From contig DAHWKH010000057.1 of NCBI GenBank assembly GCA_027343725.1, positions 1 to 34,644 on the forward strand: DNA of 34,644 nt. Reading direction: 5' to 3'. Of this stretch, positions 7,223-15,758 are shown one piece after another. Under the pieces are notes generated by a model. It was not told the origin of the DNA, did no database searches, and saw nothing but the letters and a program-made list of their open reading frames with translations. The position numbers and the translations under genes are program-made. The stretch is from Acidiferrobacteraceae bacterium (lineage in GTDB: Bacteria; Pseudomonadota; Gammaproteobacteria; Acidiferrobacterales; Acidiferrobacteraceae). Every line of letters begins with the position of its first letter. Position 1 is the stretch's first letter.

Positions 7223-7855
7223 TCACGGGGCGTCGGGCGCGATGAGTGCCGCGAGCTCGCGCCGGGTCGCGCGGTGCATCGGACGGCCGTCGACCGGGGA
7301 CAAGGGGAGTTCGCGCACGGCCTCGCGGCTCAAGACATAGAGCGCGAACGGGGTGTCGCCGGCCACGAACCGGAAGACCGGCACGGAGGCGACGCGGTCG
7401 TCGTTGTACCGCAGGCGCCGGTCCTCGAGGTCGAAGGGGATGCCGTGGCCTGACAGAAACAGGCCGACGTCCTCGGGGGACGACGCCGCGAGATGCAGCT
7501 GCACCTCGGAGAAGCGCGTCGCGGCCCCGCTCAAGACCTCGCCCACGAGTTGCGGCGCGAACTCCTGCAAGAGCGTCATGGCCTCGAGCGCGCTCTCGCG
7601 CAAGGCCCTGAGGGTTTGCGGCCAGTCCTGATGAAACAGCTCGAGGTGTTGTTTCATGGCCGCCTCGATCTCGGCGTTGCCCGGCCAGTTCTTGGTCTCC
7701 GGCAGGCTCAGGCGGTGCGCGGCCTTGCGTTTTGCGCTCTGGTAATCGCGCACCCCCTCGTCGGCCATGATGCGCGCGGCCTCGACGACGATCTTTTGGC
7801 GGTTCACGGCCTCGGATTTCCGGCCGCTGCTCGCGCGCCTGGTGTGACGTCCCAT
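7223..7855 (-). CDS. Conserved protein of unknown function downstream of mrcA
   Basis: A 210-residue soluble protein without signal peptide or membrane segment. The first 16 residues are basic (MGRHTRRASSGRK). Residues about 20-60 (EAARIMADEGVRDYQSAK, then LPETKNWPGNAEIEAAM) and a C-terminal part (VPVFRFVAGDTPFALYVLS, then LPLSPVDGRPMHRAT) resemble a family of uncharacterised proteobacterial proteins I have seen only as hypothetical. The conserved ending SPVDGRPM(x)RA suggests a structural or binding motif, but I cannot name a fold. The ATG at 7855 follows the mrcA stop directly (TGAATG), so it is probably co-transcribed with mrcA. A 66-base gap with a GCCGCG/CGCGGC hairpin separates it from argS. 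Confidence 0.8.
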   Translation of the reverse strand: MGRHTRRASSGRKSEAVNRQKIVVEAARIMADEGVRDYQSAKRKAAHRLSLPETKNWPGNAEIEAAMKQHLELFHQDWPQTLRALRESALEAMTLLQEFAPQLVGEVLSGAATRFSEVQLHLAASSPEDVGLFLSGHGIPFDLEDRRLRYNDDRVASVPVFRFVAGDTPFALYVLSREAVRELPLSPVDGRPMHRATRRELAALIAPDAP

Positions 7856-10273
7856 TCAGAAAAGCCCATGGCTGCGGACCGCCTGCGCCGGGAGCGGCGT
7901 GACCGGTCCGAACTGGCTGTGCAGGGCGGGCCTGCGGCCGGGCACCGTCCCCTTGATGAAGTATTCGCGCATCGCCTGCGGGTTCGAACGCCGGCAGCGC
8001 AGTCCGGTCACGCGATTGATGGTCGCGGTCACGATCCCCTTGGGTTTCGTGAACGGCGTGTCCGGCCGTCCGGCAAGCGCCCCGCCCATGTACTGGACCC
8101 AGATCGGCAAGGCCGCGTGCGCGCCGACCTCGTAACTGCCGAGCGATTTCGGCACCGGGAAACCGACCCAGACGGTGGTCTCGAGATAGGGGCTAAAGCC
8201 CGAGAACCAGGCGTTGCGTTCGTGGTTCGAGGTCCCGGTCTTGCCGGCGAGATCCCGGCGATGCAAGGTCAGGGCGAGCTGGCCCGTGCCCGAGCGGATC
8301 ACGTCCTGCATCATCGTGGTCATGATAAAGGCGTTTTGCGGGCTGATGGCCTGGACCGCGTAATGCGGGTTGCCGGGCGCAAGCGCGCTTCCCGACGGGG
8401 GCGGGACCGTGACCGGGTGGGCGCGCCACACGGTCTTGCCGGCCTCGTTCACGATCTTACGGATAAAGAAGGGGCGCACACGATACCCGCCGTTGGCGAA
8501 CACCGTGTAGCCGCGCGCCATCTCGAGCGGCGTCAGGGTCGCGCTGCCGAGCACCAGCGAGAGGCTGTGGGGCAGCTGCGAGGACTTGAACCCGAAACGC
8601 TCCGCATAGTGCACGGCGTAGCGGATGCCGACCGCGCGCAGGATCCGGATCGAGACCAGGTTGATGGATTGCGCAAGTCCCACCTGCATGCGCGTCAAGC
8701 CGCGAAAATGCCCGGAATAGTTGTGCGGCCGCCAGAGCTCGCCGTGGCGACCGCTGACCGCCACCACCGGCGCCCCGCTGAAGAGGCTCGCCGCGGTATA
8801 GCCCTTGGCGACCGCCGCCGAATACACGAAGGGCTTGAAGCTCGAGCCGGGCTGGCGGTAAGCCTGGATCACGGAGTTGAAGTTGTCGTGATAGAAGTCG
8901 AAGCCGCCGACGAGGGCCGCGATGGCACCGTTGTCCGGGCGCAGGGACACGAGCGCGGCATACGGCCGCGGGATCTCGGACAGCGCCCAGCGCGCCTTGC
9001 CTTCGTGCTGCAGGTACACGACATCCCCCACGGCCAGGATATCGGAGGCACTCCGGGGCGCCGGCCCCTCGGCGTCGACGCTGACGAAGCGCGCGGCCCA
9101 CTGCAGCCCCGGCCAGCCCACGCGCACGCGGCGGTGATCGAGGTCGTAGGCCTCGACCGAGTGGTGGCCGACGGCGGTGACGATCGCCGGCACGAGGCCG
9201 CCCACCGTCTGATAGGGTTTCAGGTCGTGATTGAGCGCGTGGCGGCTGACGGAACCCGACAAGGGCACGACGGCCGTCGGCCCATAGTAGCCGTGGCGGC
9301 GGTTGTAGGCGAGAAGGCCCGCGCGCACCGACTGGTCGGCCGCCGTCTGCTCGCGCGCCCCCAGGGTCGTGTAGACGCGGTAGCCGCCATCGTAGGTCTT
9401 GTGCTTGCCGTAGTGCTTCACCATATACTCGCGCACCATTTCCGCCACGTAGGGGGCGTGCACCTGATAATGAATGGTATGGGCGCGCGTCGCGACCGGC
9501 GAGGCGTTGGCGGCGGCGTATTGGGCGGCGGTGATGTCGCCGAGGGCGCGCATGCGTTGGAGCACGTATTGGCGGCGCCGGCGCGCGTTGTGCGGGTGCT
9601 GGATCGGGTTGTCGGCCGACGGCGCTTGCGGCAGGCCCGCCAGCATCGCGAGTTCGGGGAGCGAGAGCTTTTTCAGGGGCTTGCCGTAATAGACGTGGGC
9701 CGCGGCGCCGAAGCCGTAGGCGTGGTTGCCGAGGAAGATCTTGTTGAGATAGAGCGTCAGGATGGTGTTCTTGCTGAGCTCCCGGGCGATCTTGAAGGAC
9801 AGCAGCACCTCCTTGATCTTGCGCGTGAACGTCTTCCTCGGGGTGAGGAAGTAGTTGCGCGCGACCTGCATGGTGATGGTGCTCGCGCCCTGGGCCTTGC
9901 GCCCCGTCACGACATCGACCCACGCGGCGCGCAGGATGCCCAGGGGATCGATGCCGGGGTTGGTGTAGAAGTTCTTGTCTTCGGCCGCGAGCACCGCCTG
10001 GACGAGCGTCGGCGGGACCTGTTTCAAGGTCACGGGCATGCGCTCCTCGTTCCCGAACTGGGCGATGAGCTTGCCGTGGCGCGTCAGGACCTGGAGCGGG
10101 GCCCGCAGGCGCTTTTTCGTGATGTCATGGACCGAGGGGAGGGTCGGCGCGAACACCAGGGCCGTCACTCCGGCGACCAGCACGCCGGCGGCGAACAGCC
10201 CGAAGAAGAGGATGAGCAACCGAAATCCGAGCCGGCGCCGCAATGGCCCTCCGGGCGTGCGTGTAGGGTCCAT
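7856..10273 (-). CDS. mrcA: Penicillin-binding protein 1A (bifunctional transglycosylase/transpeptidase)
   Basis: Polymerises and cross-links peptidoglycan in the periplasm, anchored in the inner membrane. The 805-residue protein has a membrane segment at about 17-41, then a GT51 glycosyltransferase domain with catalytic Glu98 in AAEDKNFY, the GASTITMQVARN motif at 129-140 and the KIKEVLLSFKIARELSK region. An OB-like insert follows, then the transpeptidase domain with catalytic Ser477 in PGSSFKPF, SIN (536-538) and KTGT (678-681). The SxN motif reads SIN where SRN is common, which still fits. It is divergent from pilM, as in Pseudomonas (ponA). The gene for an unknown protein follows directly. 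Confidence 0.96.
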   Translation of the reverse strand: MDPTRTPGGPLRRRLGFRLLILFFGLFAAGVLVAGVTALVFAPTLPSVHDITKKRLRAPLQVLTRHGKLIAQFGNEERMPVTLKQVPPTLVQAVLAAEDKNFYTNPGIDPLGILRAAWVDVVTGRKAQGASTITMQVARNYFLTPRKTFTRKIKEVLLSFKIARELSKNTILTLYLNKIFLGNHAYGFGAAAHVYYGKPLKKLSLPELAMLAGLPQAPSADNPIQHPHNARRRRQYVLQRMRALGDITAAQYAAANASPVATRAHTIHYQVHAPYVAEMVREYMVKHYGKHKTYDGGYRVYTTLGAREQTAADQSVRAGLLAYNRRHGYYGPTAVVPLSGSVSRHALNHDLKPYQTVGGLVPAIVTAVGHHSVEAYDLDHRRVRVGWPGLQWAARFVSVDAEGPAPRSASDILAVGDVVYLQHEGKARWALSEIPRPYAALVSLRPDNGAIAALVGGFDFYHDNFNSVIQAYRQPGSSFKPFVYSAAVAKGYTAASLFSGAPVVAVSGRHGELWRPHNYSGHFRGLTRMQVGLAQSINLVSIRILRAVGIRYAVHYAERFGFKSSQLPHSLSLVLGSATLTPLEMARGYTVFANGGYRVRPFFIRKIVNEAGKTVWRAHPVTVPPPSGSALAPGNPHYAVQAISPQNAFIMTTMMQDVIRSGTGQLALTLHRRDLAGKTGTSNHERNAWFSGFSPYLETTVWVGFPVPKSLGSYEVGAHAALPIWVQYMGGALAGRPDTPFTKPKGIVTATINRVTGLRCRRSNPQAMREYFIKGTVPGRRPALHSQFGPVTPLPAQAVRSHGLF

Positions 10274-10300
10274 AAAGTCTCGATCCGCAGGAATGTCCCA

Positions 10301-10329
10301 AGTATAAGGCGAAACACCGCGACCCCCAA
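10301..10329 (-). promoter_or_regulatory. Probable mrcA promoter
   Basis: On the minus strand TATACT (10301-10306) is preceded at 17 bases by TTGGGG (10324-10329). The -10 is strong and the -35 weak. It would give a leader of about 20 bases to the mrcA ATG at 10273. Its -35 end lies only 7 bases from the -35 of the divergent pilM promoter, so the two may interfere or share a regulator. Confidence 0.45.
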
Positions 10330-10336
10330 AGAGTAT

Positions 10337-10366
10337 TTGTCACCGCGGCATTTCGTGATCTATAGT
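10337..10366 (+). promoter_or_regulatory. Probable promoter of the pilMNOPQ operon
   Basis: TTGTCA (10337-10342), an 18-base spacer and TATAGT (10361-10366) form a good sigma70-type promoter with an expected start near 10373. It lies about 50 bases upstream of the pilM ribosome site in the AT-richest part of the mrcA-pilM gap. Confidence 0.6.
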
Positions 10367-10425
10367 CAGTTAAGCTCATCTAAAGAGCGATTTACCGGGC
10401 ATAAGTTCCGGGAAAAGGGAGGAAA

Positions 10426-11490
10426 TTGGCTCTACTCAACCGCAAAACCCCGCCGCTCGTCGGCCTGGACATCAGTACGTCGTCGATCAAGGTGCTGGAG
10501 TTGAGCCGAAACCAGAACCAGTATCGCGTGGAGCGTTACGCGGTGGAGCCCCTGCCGCAGAACGCGATCGTCGAGCGCGCGATCGCCGATATCGAACAGG
10601 TGGCGGCGACCATCGACCGCGCCATCAAGCGTTCGGGCACGCGGCTGCGGCACGTCGCGGTCGCGGTCGCCGCCACCCAGGCCATCAGCAAGTCCCTGCG
10701 CATGCCGGCGGGGCTCACGGAGACCGAGCTCCAGACCCAGATCGAGATGGAGGCCGAGCATTACATCCCCTATCCGCTGAACGAGGTGAATCTCGATTTC
10801 CAGGTGCTGGGGCCGGCCGAGGACAACGCCGAGGAGGTGGAGGTGCTGATCGCAGCCTGCCGCAAGGAGGTCGTGGACGACTATCTGGCCGTGATCCAGA
10901 CACACGGTTACCAGGCCCAGATCGTGGACATCGAGACCTACGCGATGGAGAACGCCTATGCGCTCATCGCCGAACACATGGCCGGCGGGGGGCTTGAGAA
11001 GACGGTCGCGGTTTACGACATCGGTGCCACCACCATGACCCTGAACGTCATGCACGACAAGCGCTCGGTCTACAGCCGCTCGCACAGTTTCGGCGGGCGC
11101 CAGCTCACCGAGGAGATCCAGCACCGTTACGGCCTGTCGTACGAGGAGGCGGGGCTTGCCAAGAAGCAGGGGGGCCTGCCCAACAACTACGAGTCCGAGG
11201 TCCTGGCGCCGTTCACGGAGGCCTTGTGTCAGGAGGTGATGCGCGCCCTGCAGTTTTTTTACTCCTCGAGCCCCTTCAACGCCGTCGACCTCATTCTGCT
11301 CGCCGGGGGCTGCGCCCAGATCCCGGGCATCGACAAGCGGATCGCGAGCCGCCTCGGCGTGCCGGCGGCGGTCGCCAACCCGTTCGCCGGCATGAGCCTC
11401 TCGTCGCGCATCAAGCCGCAGATTTTCACAAATGAGACCCCGTCGCTCATGGTCGGCTGCGGGCTCGCGTTGCGGAGTTTCGCGCTATGA
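10426..11490 (+). CDS. pilM: Type IV pilus assembly ATPase-like protein PilM
   Basis: An actin-like cytoplasmic protein that binds ATP and the N-terminus of PilN, linking the inner-membrane alignment complex to the pilus motor. The 354-residue product shows the actin-fold phosphate motif PPLVGLDISTSSIKVLEL near the start, VAVYDIGATTMTLNVM as the second phosphate motif and LLAGGCAQIPGID as the adenosine motif. The start is TTG at 10426 directly behind a strong AAGGGAGG site (spacing is short, 3-5 bases); no ATG gives a complete N-terminus. It is the first gene of pilMNOPQ and overlaps pilN by 4 bases. Confidence 0.95.
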   Translation: MALLNRKTPPLVGLDISTSSIKVLELSRNQNQYRVERYAVEPLPQNAIVERAIADIEQVAATIDRAIKRSGTRLRHVAVAVAATQAISKSLRMPAGLTETELQTQIEMEAEHYIPYPLNEVNLDFQVLGPAEDNAEEVEVLIAACRKEVVDDYLAVIQTHGYQAQIVDIETYAMENAYALIAEHMAGGGLEKTVAVYDIGATTMTLNVMHDKRSVYSRSHSFGGRQLTEEIQHRYGLSYEEAGLAKKQGGLPNNYESEVLAPFTEALCQEVMRALQFFYSSSPFNAVDLILLAGGCAQIPGIDKRIASRLGVPAAVANPFAGMSLSSRIKPQIFTNETPSLMVGCGLALRSFAL

Positions 11491-12065
11491 TGCGCCTGAA
11501 TCTCCTGCCGTGGCGCGAGCAACGGCGCAAGGAACGCGAGGGCCAGCTCTTGCGTCTGACGGCGCTTGCCTGGGTCGGCGTGCTGCTGGTGCTTTTCTAT
11601 GTCCATCTGCAGCTCGGTTCGCTCGTGACCCATCAGCAGGCCCGCAACGGCTACCTCCAGCAGCAGATCGGGCTCATGAATACCCAAATCCACAAGATCG
11701 CCTTGATCAAGAAGGCGCGCGCGGCGCTTTTGTCGCGCATGCACGTGATCGAGCGGTTGCAGATGGACCGCATGCAGATCGTGCACAGCTTCAATGGACT
11801 AGCGCTCGCGGTGCCCGCGGGCGTCTATCTGACGGCGGTCACCGAGAAGGGCCAGGCCTTTACGATCGCAGGCGTCGCGCAGTCGAACGAGCGGATCTCG
11901 GAGTTCATGCGCCGCCTTTCGGGCTCGCCGTGGTTCATGAACCCGGTCTTGAACGTCATCAATGTGGTGAAGGCGGGCAATGAGCGGCTGAGCGATTTCA
12001 AGCTCGCGGTCCAGGGCAAGGGCATGCCGCCGAAGAAGAAGGCGCATCCGGTGGTGAGGAGATAA
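11487..12065 (+). CDS. pilN: Type IV pilus inner-membrane assembly protein PilN
   Basis: A bitopic inner-membrane protein that pairs with PilO and docks PilM through its cytoplasmic N-terminus. The 192-residue product starts MMRLNLLPWREQRRKER, containing the conserved INLLPWR-type PilM-binding motif. A membrane segment lies at about 25-45 (LTALAWVGVLLVLFYVHLQL). A periplasmic coiled-coil follows, then a ferredoxin-like domain (VYLTAVTEKGQAFTIAGVAQS). The ATG at 11487 overlaps the pilM stop as ATGA; a second ATG follows at 11490. The C-terminal tail is basic. Confidence 0.94.
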   Translation: MMRLNLLPWREQRRKEREGQLLRLTALAWVGVLLVLFYVHLQLGSLVTHQQARNGYLQQQIGLMNTQIHKIALIKKARAALLSRMHVIERLQMDRMQIVHSFNGLALAVPAGVYLTAVTEKGQAFTIAGVAQSNERISEFMRRLSGSPWFMNPVLNVINVVKAGNERLSDFKLAVQGKGMPPKKKAHPVVRR

Positions 12066-12067
12066 CC

Positions 12068-12670
12068 GTGGAGTGGCAGCAAACCCTCGAGGAACTGAAG
12101 ACCGTCGATCTCAACAATCTGGCGGCGGCGCCTTACTCGGCCAAGGTGGTCGGCGCGGGCTTGTCATGCGTCCTGCTGTTGGTCCTCGGCTATTGGTTTT
12201 TCATCCGCGGACAGATCACGGAGGACAACCAGCTGCGCCACCAGGAGCAGGTCCTGAAGCAGCAATTCGTTCACGAGCGCACCGAGGCCGATGACCTGCC
12301 GGCCTACGAGCAGCAGATGAAGAAGATGAAGGCCCTGTTCGGCGGGCTGCTGCAGGAGCTGCCGGACACCACCCATATGCCGGAGTTCGTGACCGAGGTC
12401 ACGCGCGCCGGCAAGAGCACGGGCCTGAAGTTCGTGCTCCTGAAGCCCGAAGGCGAGGTGCCGAAGGACTTCTATGCCCTGCTTCCGATCCGCCTGACGG
12501 TCGCCGGCACCTACGGCCAGCTCGGCCGTTTCGTGGGCGACATCGCGGCCTTGCCGCGGATCGTGACGCTTGGCGACGTGAAGATCGCCGCGAAAAAGGG
12601 AGACCTGCTCACCATGTCGATGACGGCGCGCACCTACCGCTATCTCAAGCACCGGGTGGTCCGCAAATGA
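12068..12670 (+). CDS. pilO: Type IV pilus inner-membrane assembly protein PilO
   Basis: Partner of PilN in the periplasmic alignment complex, contacting PilP. The 200-residue product has a short cytoplasmic start containing LEELKTVDLNNLAAAP, a membrane segment at about 28-48 (GAGLSCVLLLVLGYWFFIRG), a coiled-coil rich in Glu and Gln (60-95) and a ferredoxin-like domain with FYALLPIRLTVAGTYGQLGRF (about 137-157). The start is GTG at 12068, two bases after the pilN stop. It overlaps pilP by 4 bases (ATGA). Confidence 0.94.
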   Translation: MEWQQTLEELKTVDLNNLAAAPYSAKVVGAGLSCVLLLVLGYWFFIRGQITEDNQLRHQEQVLKQQFVHERTEADDLPAYEQQMKKMKALFGGLLQELPDTTHMPEFVTEVTRAGKSTGLKFVLLKPEGEVPKDFYALLPIRLTVAGTYGQLGRFVGDIAALPRIVTLGDVKIAAKKGDLLTMSMTARTYRYLKHRVVRK

Positions 12671-13167
12671 GGACGCGTGTCGTGGCGGCCGTGGCCGCGG
12701 GTCTCTTGCTCGGCGGATGCTCCGGGGGCCAGAACAGCATGAGCGCGCTCGAGCACTTCGTGACGACCGCCGCGGCCGGCTATCACCCGCCGGTGAAGCC
12801 GGTGCCGAAGATCAAGCCGCCGAAGCTCGTCGCGTTCCATATGCGCGGGCGCGTCGACCCCTTCGAGCCGTTTGCCATGCGCCTGCCGGCGCGTAGCCCC
12901 AATCCTTACCATAACCTGCCCAAGGGTCCCCTCCAGCACTATCCGCTCGATGCCCTCACCATGGTGGGCACGCTCGCCGCGGGCCCCCATCTCTGGGCCG
13001 TCGTGATGACGCCGGACGGCTCGTCCTATCGCGTGCGCGTGGGGATGTTGATGGGCCGGCATTACGGCAAGGTCGTTCGCATAACCCCCAAGAAACTCTC
13101 CGTTGTGGAGACCGTGGCCGGCCCGACCGGCTGGGTCAAACAGCCGGCGAGCTTGGATATCAAGTGA
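12667..13167 (+). CDS. pilP: Type IV pilus lipoprotein PilP
   Basis: A lipoprotein that connects the PilN-PilO complex to the secretin PilQ. The 166-residue product has a lipoprotein signal (MRTRVVAAVAAGLLLGGC, lipid-modified Cys18), a Pro/Lys-rich extended linker and a C-terminal beta domain (LDALTMVGTLAAGPHLWAVVM, then YRVRVGMLMGRHYGKVVRI) typical of PilP. The ATG at 12667 overlaps the pilO stop. The linker and domain are markedly basic and His-containing. Confidence 0.94.
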   Translation: MRTRVVAAVAAGLLLGGCSGGQNSMSALEHFVTTAAAGYHPPVKPVPKIKPPKLVAFHMRGRVDPFEPFAMRLPARSPNPYHNLPKGPLQHYPLDALTMVGTLAAGPHLWAVVMTPDGSSYRVRVGMLMGRHYGKVVRITPKKLSVVETVAGPTGWVKQPASLDIK

Positions 13168-13183
13168 TGAAGGGAGTCTTACC

Positions 13184-15727
13184 ATGATCAAGAAAGCGCT
13201 CGCGACCCTTGTCGTCGCGGTGTTCGCGACGGCCTTGGCCCATGCCGCCACACTCACCGGGCTGTCCTGGGCCGCGACCTCGCGGGCCCCGGCCCTGCGG
13301 CTCGTGATCCGCGGCCATCGCCACGGCCGGGGGCAGACCCTCCATCACGGGCGCGTCCTGCGCGTGGTCTTGAGGCATACCCGCCTCGGGCCGCTCGTCA
13401 AGGACTTGGCCGGTAGCGGCGAGGTGAAGGGGGTGTACCCGTATCTCGCGGATCATGGCAAGGGCGTCGATGTCGACATCCTGCTCCGCAAAAAGGGGTC
13501 CCTGAAGCTCGTGCGCACGGCCTACGGTTACAACGCCCTATTGCCCGGCATCGCGGTGGGGGCCAAGCGCCCCGCGGGCCCCGCGCAGGCGCGCCCGGCC
13601 ATCATGCAGCTGCCCGCACGCCGCAAGGCCGCGGGCAACGCGCTCACGAACATGAGCTTCTTTGCGTTCCCGGGCAATCGCATCGAGCTGCACTTCGTGA
13701 CCCGCCATCGCCCCAAGGCCCCCTCGGCCTTCGTGCTCACGAAGCCCGCCATGATCGTCCTCGACATGCCGGACACGGCCTTGAGCACGCCGCTCAACCA
13801 TCTGCACGTGGGGCAGGGGGACGTGCAAGGCGTGACCGCGGTCGAGGCCAACCACATGACGCGCGTCGTCATCCGGCTCGTCAATTCGGCCGCCTATCGC
13901 GCCTACGTCCGCCCGCACGCCCTGAACGTCGTGGTGGCGAGCCCCAATCTGCGCATCGCGCAGGCGCAGGTGCCGAAGCCCCGCACCCCGGTCTTGCCGC
14001 CCAAGCCGAGTCAGCTCGGGCGCTACCGGATCCGCGCCATCCACTTCCATCGCGGGCGCAACGGCGCGGCCAAGCTCGAGGTGCGCTTGTCGAGCTCCAA
14101 CGTCGCCACGAGCGTGCACAATCGCGGCCACCGCATCGTGTTGACCTTCCATGACACGCACGTCACGCGCGCCCAGGAGCGCCGCCTCGTGGTCACTGAT
14201 TTCGCGACCCCGGTGGACACCATCCGCACCTTCCAGGATCGGCGCAACACGCGCATGGTGCTGCACGCCTACGGCCACTACAACCAAGTCGGCTATCAGG
14301 CGGGGCGCACCTTCCTGTTGCGGGTGACGCCCATCCCGCACCACGTGTATCGCGCCATGGAGCGCAAGAAACACCGCTTCGCGAGCCGCAAGATCACGCT
14401 CAATTTCCAGCACATCGGGGTGCGTGCCGCCTTGCAGGTGCTCGCGAACTTCAGCGGGCTCAATTTCGTGACCACGGGCGCCGTGCACGGAAAGCTCACC
14501 CTCGAATTGCACGCGGTGCCGTGGAAGCAGGCGCTGAACCTGATCCTGAAGATGGAAAACCTCGGCATGCAGCGCACCGGCAACATCATCATGGTGGCGC
14601 CGGCGGCGCAGCTCGCGAAACAGGAGCAGGCCCACCTGGCGGCCGCGGCCGCGGCGCGCAAGCTCGAGCCCTTGGAGACGGTCCTCGTCCGTCTGAATTA
14701 CGCCAAGGCCTCGCAGATCGCGAACGTCCTCAAATCGACGCGGACGGTGGGGCCGTCGGGGCCGGCGATGCCGTTTAGCTCGGTCAGCTACAGCAAGGCC
14801 CTGACGCAGACGACCTCGCTCTTGTCCAAGCGCGGCCAGGTGACGGTCGACAAGCGCACGAACTCGCTCATCATCCAGGACACGCCGCAGCGCATCCGCG
14901 CCATTCGCCGCCTGATCGCGAAGCTCGATCGGCCCGTGCGCCAGGTGTTGATCGAGGCGCGCCTCGTCGAGGCGAACGACGGGTTCAACAAGAGCCTCGG
15001 CGCGCAGCTCGGCCTCAACTACTCCTACAGCACGCCGTCGACGAACATCTCGACCTGCCCCGCGGCCCAATGCGTCAATTCCGGGTCCTCGGGCATGCCG
15101 GGCTCGAAGGCTGGCACGTTGTCCAGCACCTCGCTCGGGGCCTTCAACGTGAACCTGCCGTCGAACGGGATCGGCACGACCTTGCCCGCGACCTTCGCGC
15201 TCACGATCGCGAAACTCGCGAACAACAACCTCCTGAACCTCGAGCTGTCGGCCTTGCAGGCGGAGAACAAGGGCAAGATCATCTCGAGCCCGCGGCTCAT
15301 CACGGCCAACGACCAGAAGGCCTCGATCAAACAGGGCCAGGAGCAGTTCTTCAACCTCGGTTTCGGGCAGAGCATGCTCCAGCAGGCGGTCCTGGGTCTG
15401 TCGGTCACGCCGCAGATCACGCCCGACAACCGCATCATCATGGGCGTGAAGATCACCGACAACAGCTTCGCGAACGCGACCGCGGGGACCTTGGACGAGA
15501 AAAGCATCAAGACCCAGGTGCTCGTGAACAACGGCCAGACGGTGGTGATCGGCGGCATTTATCAGAACAGCCGCCTGCACACGGTCACCAAGGTGCCGCT
15601 CCTCGGAGATATCCCGTTGATCGGCTATCTGTTCCGCAACACGAACGTGGACAACACCCGTACGGAGCTGCTCATTTTCCTGACGCCGCGCATCCTGGCG
15701 CCGTCGCTGTCGCTGCAGTCGGGTTGA
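13184..15727 (+). CDS. pilQ: Type IV pilus secretin PilQ with extended periplasmic region
   Basis: Forms the outer-membrane channel for the pilus fibre. The ATG at 13184 has an AGGGAG site at 7 bases and encodes a signal peptide (MIKKALATLVVAVFATALAHA). The mature part contains three AMIN-like peptidoglycan-binding units at about 24-125, 153-255 and 281-384, a secretin short N-terminal domain at about 402-473 (ITLNFQHIGVRAALQVL), an N1 domain (about 497-585, VRLNYAKASQIANVL), then the secretin beta-barrel domain (VLIEARLVEANDGFNKSLG onward, ending VDNTRTELLIFLTPRIL). At 847 residues it is longer than the roughly 700 of Pseudomonas PilQ. The AMIN part is very rich in His and Arg. A CxxxxC pair (625-630) in the barrel domain may form a disulfide. 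Confidence 0.95.
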   Translation: MIKKALATLVVAVFATALAHAATLTGLSWAATSRAPALRLVIRGHRHGRGQTLHHGRVLRVVLRHTRLGPLVKDLAGSGEVKGVYPYLADHGKGVDVDILLRKKGSLKLVRTAYGYNALLPGIAVGAKRPAGPAQARPAIMQLPARRKAAGNALTNMSFFAFPGNRIELHFVTRHRPKAPSAFVLTKPAMIVLDMPDTALSTPLNHLHVGQGDVQGVTAVEANHMTRVVIRLVNSAAYRAYVRPHALNVVVASPNLRIAQAQVPKPRTPVLPPKPSQLGRYRIRAIHFHRGRNGAAKLEVRLSSSNVATSVHNRGHRIVLTFHDTHVTRAQERRLVVTDFATPVDTIRTFQDRRNTRMVLHAYGHYNQVGYQAGRTFLLRVTPIPHHVYRAMERKKHRFASRKITLNFQHIGVRAALQVLANFSGLNFVTTGAVHGKLTLELHAVPWKQALNLILKMENLGMQRTGNIIMVAPAAQLAKQEQAHLAAAAAARKLEPLETVLVRLNYAKASQIANVLKSTRTVGPSGPAMPFSSVSYSKALTQTTSLLSKRGQVTVDKRTNSLIIQDTPQRIRAIRRLIAKLDRPVRQVLIEARLVEANDGFNKSLGAQLGLNYSYSTPSTNISTCPAAQCVNSGSSGMPGSKAGTLSSTSLGAFNVNLPSNGIGTTLPATFALTIAKLANNNLLNLELSALQAENKGKIISSPRLITANDQKASIKQGQEQFFNLGFGQSMLQQAVLGLSVTPQITPDNRIIMGVKITDNSFANATAGTLDEKSIKTQVLVNNGQTVVIGGIYQNSRLHTVTKVPLLGDIPLIGYLFRNTNVDNTRTELLIFLTPRILAPSLSLQSG

Positions 15728-15758
15728 TTTCGCGCGCCGTCCCTGGCATACGATCGCC

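Noticed and set aside
7493..10504. 1003-codon open frame on the plus strand opposite mrcA
   Set aside because: Antisense shadow of PBP1A, which has all catalytic motifs on the minus strand.
15724..15754. Promoter before aroK (TTGATT with CATACG or TACGAT)
   Set aside because: The -10 candidates match poorly or need 19-base spacing; transcription from pilQ is sufficient.
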